DNA from: Terfezia claveryi
Taxonomy: Eukaryota > Ascomycota > Pezizomycetes > Pezizales > Pezizaceae
Assembly: GCA_015179025.1 (NCBI GenBank)
Contig: WHUX01000655.1
Location: 1 to 14,969 of the forward strand
DNA: 14,969 nucleotides
Reading direction: 5' to 3'
Part shown: one piece after another, positions 8,922-14,969 of the stretch
How positions within the stretch are numbered: the first letter of the stretch is position 1
How the letters are laid out: each line of letters opens with the position of its first letter
Notes under the pieces: model-generated
What the model saw: the letters and a program-made list of their open reading frames with translations, nothing else
What the model was told of the DNA's origin: nothing
The model's database searches: none
Translations under genes and position numbers: made by a program

Positions 8922-9561
8922 TGTTGAAAATAATCATTTCCTTTCAATATAGTTAAGTATTTCCATACAATACATCGTTCTCTCTTACGATTACTTCCAC
9001 ATCATGCTGATACCCAATATGGACACTTGCTACCCGATTAAGGACTTCTGTATTATTTCTTTCACATGTGTTCACATATCGTTTCACATGTTCTTATTAT
9101 CTTTGCTTACTTTCCTAACTTAGTATCTATTATCATTGCATGATGCTGCTTTACTACTTAAGGTTACTGCTTACTTGTCTCAGTTGTCATGACTTAACGA
9201 TTACCACTTCTATAACTTTCTATTATATTCGTTGACTCATATTACTGTCTCAGTCGCACACCTCTATGTATTTCTTCATTTATATATGCATAATATACTA
9301 TTCTTAGGTTATGTAACTTAGACTTTCTTACTAGATCTTTACCCTCAACTTGTACTATTATATACGAGTTTCCTACTCCTGTATCTAGTTCTACACACTT
9401 CTCGATTAGACTCAATAGACTGTCTACTCTCGACATAGTTCAACCATCTGCTCTCTCACACTTCTGCTCACTCGCACTCTCTACTTAAAAGCACTACTGT
9501 CCACCGCTGCTACCTCCATAATTACTACCGCGATACCTCCGCTCATAGTAACCTTTCAATA
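8922..9561 (+). repeat. Copia 5' LTR
   Basis: The LTR starts TGTTGAAA right at the break in element B and ends TTTCAATA right before the primer site, a terminal inverted repeat with one mismatch (the usual final CA reads TA, a C to T change). Length is 640 bases. It has no gene and is strongly pyrimidine-rich on the plus strand, mainly in its right half. AT-rich stretches near 9280 (TTTATATATG) and 9484 (CTTAAAAG) could be promoter elements, but neither is convincing. The 3' partner is not in the window, so the ends rest on the two junctions. Confidence 0.8.
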
Positions 9562-9575
9562 GGTTATGAGCCCAG
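9562..9575 (+). promoter_or_regulatory. Copia primer binding site, half-tRNA(iMet) type
   Basis: GGTTATGAGCCCAG directly follows the LTR. This resembles the primer sites of Drosophila copia and yeast Ty5, which pair with the anticodon stem-loop region of initiator tRNA-Met and not with its 3' end. Pairing with this organism's tRNA is inferred. The rest up to 9638 is a short leader. Confidence 0.7.
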
Positions 9576-9638
9576 AATAGCTCAGGACAACTCAATAACT
9601 CTCTCGCATTTACCTTCCCTCCCACACATATCTATACA

Positions 9639-10604
9639 ATGGCATCCGGTTCAGGTTCTGGTTCTGGCGGTAAAGGAAAGGCTGTACCCTCTATCTTCCA
9701 ACCACCGAAAGACTTCAAGCCTATTCCAGTCAAACTCGACAACATCGAGTCTCTTACCGGCAAAGACAACTACGAAGACTGGGCTGATACTGTCAAGATG
9801 ATTATGAGAGGCATAGGTTGTAAGAAACTCGTTATTGAAGGACTTAAACCTGCGACAGATGCTACATAAGAAGAGAAAGAACTCTTCGCAGCTATGGAAA
9901 ATCAAGCTATCCTCATGCTAATACAGGTTATCAGCAAACCTATACTGAAGGTCGTCTCTAAGTTTGATTCACCATATGAAATCTGGACTCATCTCAAAGA
10001 CCAGTATTACTGTAATACTCCATTCTCTTTCATACATCAACTGCGCACACTCTTTACCTTAGCCTCAACCTACACTCCTACTACCTCCTTCGCCGACTTC
10101 ATTGAGCAGTATGAGACTAAGTGGTCTCGACTTTACTCTCTCACTAGCTCTTCAGATAAATATCGCAAATCTCTTCATACTTTCCTTGACAAGGACGAAG
10201 CCAAAAGGGACATTCTCCTCTCCTTCCTAGTCGAACATCACTCTAATATAGTCGACAACCTCTCAACTAAGTCCGACCTTACCTATGCCGATGCAAAATT
10301 ATGACTCCTCTCTGTTAGTTCCGAAATCGAAAAATGGGATACTGCTCTCTCTGCTTCCTTCAAGAAGAAAGGCAAGCCTCAACAGCAGCAATCACAACAA
10401 CAGAACAAGGACTCCGATATGGAATGCACCTATTGCAAGAAGCATCAACTCGGTAAATACACAGGTCATACCTGGCAGAAGTGCCAGAAGTTGAAAAAGT
10501 CAAATGAGGATAAGAAGAAGGATAAAAAGAAGGAAGACAAGAAGGAACAGGCTCTTATCGTTAGTAGCTCTGGTAGCTCCAAGGACGAGGCTCTCAGCGT
10601 CAGT
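9639..10604 (+). pseudogene. Copia gag with variant zinc knuckle
   Basis: This is the structural protein of the copia particle. The start ATG at 9639 follows the short leader and opens with MASGSGSGSGGKGK. The body contains the copia gag pattern: NYEDWADTVKMIMR (about 9768-9810), then YEIWTHLKDQYY (9978-10010), then FADFIEQYETKWSRL. A CCHC-like knuckle at 10425-10484 reads C-X2-C-X10-H-X4-C, with extra residues between the second Cys and the GHTWQKC end. A Lys-rich tail with KDKKKEDKK follows. Stops are TAA at 9867 (likely from CAA) and TGA at 10302 (likely from CGA); the frame is otherwise continuous into protease. It is recognised as gag by position, knuckle and motifs. Confidence 0.85.
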
Positions 10605-11013
10605 AACCCATCCCGAAAAACCATCTGGAAATTCGATACAGCGTACAGTGCTTACATGACCAACGACATAGGATACTTCGAGAACTTTTCAGAGGATAGT
10701 GGAACTGTAGAAGGAGCTGGCAATAATCTCCTTGAAGCTAAAGGAAAAGGGACAGTCCTTCTTAACTGTCTACTCCCTAACGGCTCTACTTCTACTGTTC
10801 GTCTTGTCAATGTTCGATATATTTCGTCTCTTGGTCACTTACTGTTTTCTTGGAATGCTGTTCAATCTCGTCTTTCCACTTTTTCTACGGACTCTGGGTT
10901 TTATATTATGAAGAAAGGCAATGATTCTGTGTTATTTATGGTGGAATTTGTTGGAAGTCTCCCGTTTATTATTGAGTCAAATGAAAAGGCATTGGTTTCT
11001 TCCTCTCGAAAAA
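10605..11013 (+). pseudogene. Copia aspartic protease, active-site glycine replaced
   Basis: This is the particle protease that would release gag, integrase and RT. The motif W-K-F-D-T-A followed by YSAYMTND sits at 10626-10670; family members normally read DSG or DTG at the active site, here D-T-A at 10635-10643. Downstream are a long beta-rich stretch with LLPNGSTSTVRLVNVRYIS and then LLSW-like spacing typical of copia proteases. The frame is open through this part. The Gly to Ala change needs a base change other than C to T, so it may be ordinary decay; it would be expected to inactivate the enzyme. Confidence 0.75.
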
Positions 11014-12071
11014 CTATCGATCACTGGCATCAGTCATTCGGTCATCAAGCCATTACTGTCCTCAAGTATAAAGAACTCTACTCTGATGGTGATATTCTTC
11101 CAACACCCCCTGATAACTATCATTGCAAGCCATGCATACTCGCCAAATCTACTCACTCTGTCCCTAAGTCTTCAACATCTCATGCCTCCAATATTCTCGA
11201 ACTTATTCACTCAGATCTTAGTGGTAAACTTCCCACACCATCTTTTGGTGGAGCAAGCTACTTCATCACACTTATTGATGACTACTCTCATGCTTCTTAG
11301 GTCTACTTCCTTAAACAGAAATCTGACTCAACTAAATCAATCCAAGACTTTGTTACCTTAGTTGAAAAGCAAACATCACACCATGTTAAACGGTTTCATA
11401 CTGATAATGGTGGAGAGTATGTGAACAAAGATCTCGAACAGTTCTTTAAGTCAAAAGGCATCATGCATAAACTAACGCCCCCTTACTCTCATGAATCTAA
11501 TGGTGTAGCTGAACGCCTCAACCGAACAATACAGAACATAATGAGGGCTATGTTGACAATTATGGGCAAAAGATTCTGGGCTGAAGCATGCTCAACTTCG
11601 ACCTATCTCCGAAATCAGTCACCTCATAGTGCTGTCAAAGGGAAGACTCCCTACGAGGTCTTTGACGGCAATAAACCTACTATCTCTCATCTTCAACCCT
11701 TCGGTAAGGAATGTTATATACACATACTTGAGGAACGACGACCTGCAGGCAGTAAACTCCTACCACGGGCCGAGAAAGGTATATTCATTGGTTATACTAA
11801 TAGCACAGCTATCTATAAGGTCCATGTACCTTCTAGAAAGTACACTTACATAGTTCGAGCACAAGATGTCATTTTCGGACCGAGTACAACTCCAGAAGGG
11901 GTACCTCCACCTACATCTAACTCAACTAATCCGTCACGGTTACCAACTATGAATACTGCTTCTCCTCCTACTTCTCCACTTAAAGTAATCCCATACACTA
12001 GCTCAGAATTCCCAAACGAATATCTCTGGCAACAATGGTGTATACGAAATCCAAAACAAGCAGAAGAATAG
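11014..12071 (+). pseudogene. Copia integrase (HHCC + DD35E), one internal stop
   Basis: This would insert the element DNA into the host genome. The N-terminal zinc domain has HWHQSFGHQ from 11022 and HCKPC at 11121-11135. The catalytic core has D in LIHSDLSG (11214-11216), D in HTDNGGEY (11403-11405) and E in SNGVAERLNRT (11511-11513); the last two are 36 codons apart, the canonical D-35-E spacing. GKECYIH and GIFIGY (about 11700-11795) are the usual C-terminal motifs. TAG at 11298 replaces the Trp normally found before VYFLK, and TAG at 12069 follows QAEE. All three catalytic residues and the zinc ligands survive, so apart from the stops this is the best preserved part of the copia element. 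Confidence 0.92.
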
Positions 12072-12466
12072 TATTTTAAGGGACACCCGCTCGTTCATAA
12101 AGCATGGTTCCCTGGTATGACCCTTTCCCATCCGACTGAAACAACATTGGATACAACTACTTCCTCACCACCTATTCCTCCAACATCAACTACAACGTTA
12201 TCACCTCCTCCACTAGCTCCTGGACCTATATCCAAACCAACTCCACAAGTTCACTTACCTCCTCCACCTCAAAATAGAGATGAATATTTACCACTTACTT
12301 CACTTCCTCAAGACCTTCGACAATCTTTACCCGATGACTCCAATGATGGAAACTTTACCCGAATCGTTAGCGGAAAAATAGTTAGACCTACAACCATTAC
12401 CAAGGCAGGTCGAGCTGTTTTCAAGCCAATAAAATTCGGAACTGCACAAGCTCCCATTGTCCCATA
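12072..12466 (+). pseudogene. Copia integrase-RT linker, Pro/Ser/Thr-rich
   Basis: This continues the integrase frame after the stop at 12069. It is low in complexity, with many Pro, Ser and Thr codons (for example PPSTTTLSPPPLAPG-type runs around 12180-12220), as is usual for the region between integrase and RT in copia polyproteins. No catalytic motif is present. The frame ends with TAA at 12465, and sequence resembling the next part of the polyprotein (GTKIQFDGRS) continues from about 12470 in another frame, so a small indel lies around 12440-12470. Confidence 0.65.
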
Positions 12467-13636
12467 ATCGGTACAAAGATACAGTTTGATGGTCGATCCA
12501 GATTAATCGAAGACCCACTTGAAGTCTTTGATGAGGATAACGAAGAAGATAAAGTGTTGATCACTTTAGTCTTACAACATGGTGATGAACCTCGAACCTT
12601 TAAACAGGCTGTTAACTCACCTGATGAAGAAAAATGGAGAAAGGCTATGAATGATGAGTTGGAAGCTATGAAGGATCAAGATGTTTGGAAAGTAGTTCCA
12701 ACACCACAGGATAGGAATATTATTGGAAGCAAGTGGGTATTTAAGATTAAGCGAGATGCTAATGGGAATATCGATCGGTACAAGGCTCGTCTAGTTGCTC
12801 AAGGTTTCTCGCAACAACCCGGCACAGACTTTGATGAAATTTTCTCTCCTGTTGTCCGATATGACTCTCTCCGCCTCCTTATTGCTTTGTCTGCCCACTT
12901 CCAATGGGAACCTCAACAAATGAATATCAAAGTAGCCTTCCTTTAGGCTCTTTGAATGAAATTATATACATGCAACTCCCGGAAGGCACCCGGATTGACG
13001 GCATGTGTGCTAAACTTAACCGATCCATTTATGGATTAAAGCAGTCTCCTCGTCAGTAGTATGGACGATTAACATCTTTCCTCCTGACAATAGGTTTCTC
13101 TGCTTGTGCCTTTGACCTCTACGTCTTCGTCCATAAGTCTGGCACAATCATACTCGCCTTTATGTTGACGACATTACTTTATTCGGATATAAAGACTCAG
13201 CCATTATGAAGTCTACCAAACAGTCACTCAAACGAGAGTTTAAGTTAACTGATATGGGTAACTTACATTGGCTTCTAGAATTCGAATTGAGTACTCCAAG
13301 CACAGTATCACACTATCCCAATCCTCCTACATCGACAAGATCCTCAAACATTTCGGTATGATGGACTGCAACCCCGTCACTCTTCCTCTTGATTCGAATC
13401 ATACTCTTCGACAATGTATAGATGAAGATGAGGTTACTGACATCTCCCTCTATCAACAAATCGTTGGATCACTCATGTATGCAGTTATTGGAACACGTCC
13501 TGACCTGGCTTACTCTGTAACTCTTCTCTCACAATTCTCTTACAAACCATCAAAGGATCACCTTGGAGCAGTTAAACGAGTCCTACGCTACCTTAAGGGT
13601 ACTCGCGATCTTACCTTGACCTACAAACTCAAACAA
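12467..13636 (+). pseudogene. Copia reverse transcriptase, several frameshifts
   Basis: RNA-directed DNA polymerase of the element (RVT_2 type). Motifs in order: KWRKAMNDELEAM (about 12632-12670), GSKWVFKIKRD (12725-12757), YKARLVAQGFSQQPGTDFDE (12778-12837), FSPVVR, NIKVAFL (12923-12943), IYGLKQSPRQ (about 13027-13056), then the catalytic YVDD box at 13161-13172, then FKLTDMG, and ILKHFGMMDCNPVTLPLD and GSLMYA in the C-terminal part. Stops: TAG at 12944 and TAG at 13057 (a Trp is usual there). Frames change near 12953, 13157 and 13275. The catalytic aspartates are kept, but there is no continuous frame. Confidence 0.9.
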
Positions 13637-13923
13637 CCTCTTTCACTCGAAGGATTTACTGATTCAGACTTTGCTGGATATCGTGATACTTGACGGTCGA
13701 CCTCAGGATATATCTTCAAGCATGCCTCTTGTACTATCTGCTGGAGATCACAAAAACAAAAATGCGTGACAACCTCCACTACGAAGCAGAATACATTGCT
13801 AGTTCTACTGCTGCTAAACAACAAATTTGGCTTCAGAACACACTAAGTGAGCTCTTTATCAATGATATTCCTCTGCCTCTCTTGTGACAATAACGCTCTA
13901 TCGACCTGTCTCATTGTTACGGG
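13637..13923 (+). pseudogene. Copia RNase H, interrupted by a gypsy LTR
   Basis: This would degrade RNA in RNA:DNA hybrids. It begins at GFTDSDFAGYRD (about 13653-13690), has TGA at 13691 in place of the Arg usual before STSGY, then the CW-SQKQK pattern, a frameshift near 13780, AEYIASSTAAKQQIWL, another shift near 13884, and CDNNAL (13883-13900). The coding similarity stops at 13923, some 20 residues before the usual HARTKHID motif, exactly where an LTR with TGACATCC begins. This is a disruption by insertion, not a natural end. Confidence 0.85.
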
Positions 13924-14231
13924 TGACATCCAGCCCTACCAAAGGTACTTGGGCCCTTATAGAACGACCCTAGAATCTACATGAACTCTAGGTACACTCT
14001 TAGCAGTGTGGTGCAAACGTTTCTAATACTTATCTATAAGAGTTAAGTATATAAAACGGGTATGAACCTTGGAGTGGTTAATAATTATCCTGGATGGTTA
14101 AGACCCTTATGAAACGGCCATAGACCCTTGAGGGAGCTACAGTTCAAGTTTCATAAGAATCCGATTAACGGTTCAATAGTTATACTCAGATTAATATGCT
14201 GACTATATGCATGCTAGCTATATATTAGCTG

Positions 14232-14280
14232 TTACCCTGAAGTCTTGGTGTTACCCTGAATATTGAATTATTATCCTGAA
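14232..14280 (+). repeat. Three spaced TTAYCCTGAA repeats in LTR of C
   Basis: Copies at 14232, 14251 and 14271 have spacing of 19 and 20 bases, as in the LTR of B. Positions and spacing are conserved although the surrounding sequence differs by several substitutions. Confidence 0.5.
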
Positions 14281-14330
14281 CTGCTGGAAAATAATTCAGT
14301 AAAAATAAATAAAAAATGAAGCCATGAGGG

Positions 14331-14351
14331 CGCACTTTAGACCAAAGTGCG
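14331..14351. repeat. Perfect 8-bp hairpin in LTR of C
   Basis: CGCACTTT, loop AGACC, AAAGTGCG. A related half-site AGTGCGCCC follows at about 14372. The motif is conserved in B with one C to T change, so it may be a family-specific binding or structural site. Confidence 0.5.
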
Positions 14352-14969
14352 TCCGGTTACACTATAAGGGAGTGCGCCCAGGACAGAGGCCAAAGGTAGG
14401 GCCAAAACATAAAGTTCTCTGAATTTAATGTTTCAAGGTTCTATCTAGGCCTACTCTCCGTCCTGATTCCATTTCTGCAATCCTTTTTATAATCGGAGTT
14501 AAACTCATGGAGTTATAAGACTTTTAATATAGTCATATAGGTCCACGAGGAGGTTTACTTATTATTGGTAATAACTCCGTGAATAATTTGGGTATCGCGA
14601 TAAACTAAGATTCTATAATCTTCTATGCGTTGATACCTTTCCAATGGTAATCTACTTATGACCCACGGTTCTCTATTCATAGAGTTATGTGCAGTTGAAA
14701 ATTATTTTCAATGGACACTAGACACTATTAAGTGAATATTGCCGGAAACATAATTAGATGCCTTCGGATATTGTCGGATAGTAATTCGATAGTATCGGGA
14801 TTGGTAATGTATCTGAAATTGAATTTAGTTGTCTCGGATAAGAATTCTTTAATGGGATAAGCGAGCTATAAGCGAAGTACGTATAACATGCAGACATGGG
14901 AATATTCTCTACGTTCGGGTTAGTAACCTGTGACAACGAGTGCAGATAGCAACTGCATTAACAAGGTGT

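Larger units (their letters stand above)
8922..13923 (+). mobile_element. Ty1/copia LTR retrotransposon, 5' LTR to RNase H, degenerate
   Basis: The order LTR, primer site, gag, protease, integrase, reverse transcriptase, RNase H is diagnostic of Ty1/copia (integrase before RT). It is inserted in element B's protease at 8921/8922 and is itself interrupted in RNase H at 13923/13924 by a gypsy LTR. The reading frame holds from 9639 to about 12464 with four stop codons and then shifts about six times up to 13923. The 3' LTR is not in the window. Confidence 0.92.
13924..14969 (+). repeat. Element C: LTR of the A/B gypsy family, cut by the window end
   Basis: This is a direct repeat of 4764-5818, beginning TGACATCCAGCCC. 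It is at least 1,046 bases and continues past the window. It is either the 5' LTR of a complete element C or a solo LTR. The bases before it (13919-13923, ACGGG) are the candidate left half of the target duplication. There is no gene in it; small ORFs are not conserved with the other LTR. Its left edge falls inside copia RNase H, so it postdates the copia insertion. Confidence 0.87.

Noticed and set aside
13924..14969. That this LTR is the 3' LTR of element B
   Set aside because: A 3' LTR should follow B's integrase and a polypurine tract. Here it begins at its exact first base within the copia RNase H, with no polypurine tract, so a later insertion is simpler. Deletion or recombination that joined the two is not fully excluded.
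1..14969. CRISPR arrays, tRNA or rRNA genes, bacterial operons or phage genes
   Set aside because: No regularly spaced identical repeats, no cloverleaf sequences and no ribosomal motifs were seen; all recognisable coding is retrotransposon in nature.

Overview
This window looks like a heterochromatic, transposon-filled stretch of a fungal genome. I see no host gene, tRNA, rRNA or bacterial-type feature. Everything that can be recognised is a decayed LTR retrotransposon. A fungus, possibly a filamentous ascomycete, is suggested by the style of the Ty3/gypsy and Ty1/copia polyproteins, by the half-tRNA type primer site of the copia element, and by in-frame stops that are almost all explained by C:G to T:A transitions, as RIP or methyl-cytosine deamination would leave. 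The exact taxon is not determinable from the sequence alone.

Layout. Positions 1-4763 hold element A, a Ty3/gypsy element on the minus strand: RNase H and reverse transcriptase on the left (cut by the window edge), then protease, then gag starting at 4491. It is broken at its 5' end by element B. Positions 4764-8921 hold element B, a second copy of the same family on the plus strand. It has a long LTR starting at 4764, a leader, gag starting at 6268, and a protease that stops abruptly at 8921. A and B face each other head to head, so 1854-4752 and 6009-8921 form a ~2.9 kb imperfect inverted repeat around a ~1.25 kb spacer that is mostly B's LTR. Positions 8922-13923 hold a Ty1/copia element on the plus strand: a 640-bp 5' LTR, primer binding site, gag, protease, integrase, reverse transcriptase and part of RNase H. 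At 13924 a further LTR of the A/B gypsy family begins in the middle of the copia RNase H and runs off the window (element C).

The simplest history is four nested insertions: A first, B into the 5' end of A, copia into the protease of B (A preserves the uninterrupted site), and C into the RNase H of copia. The right-hand remains of each should lie beyond the window in reverse order.

None of the coding regions is intact. B keeps one reading frame for about 2.65 kb with 16 stop codons and no frameshift, while A carries many one-base deletions. The two decay patterns sit side by side and are the most informative feature of the window. I did not find a new gene system. The points most worth checking are the paired stop-codon comparison, a stop codon shared by both gypsy copies at the gag-pol boundary, conserved repeat and hairpin motifs in the LTR, and the large inverted repeat.
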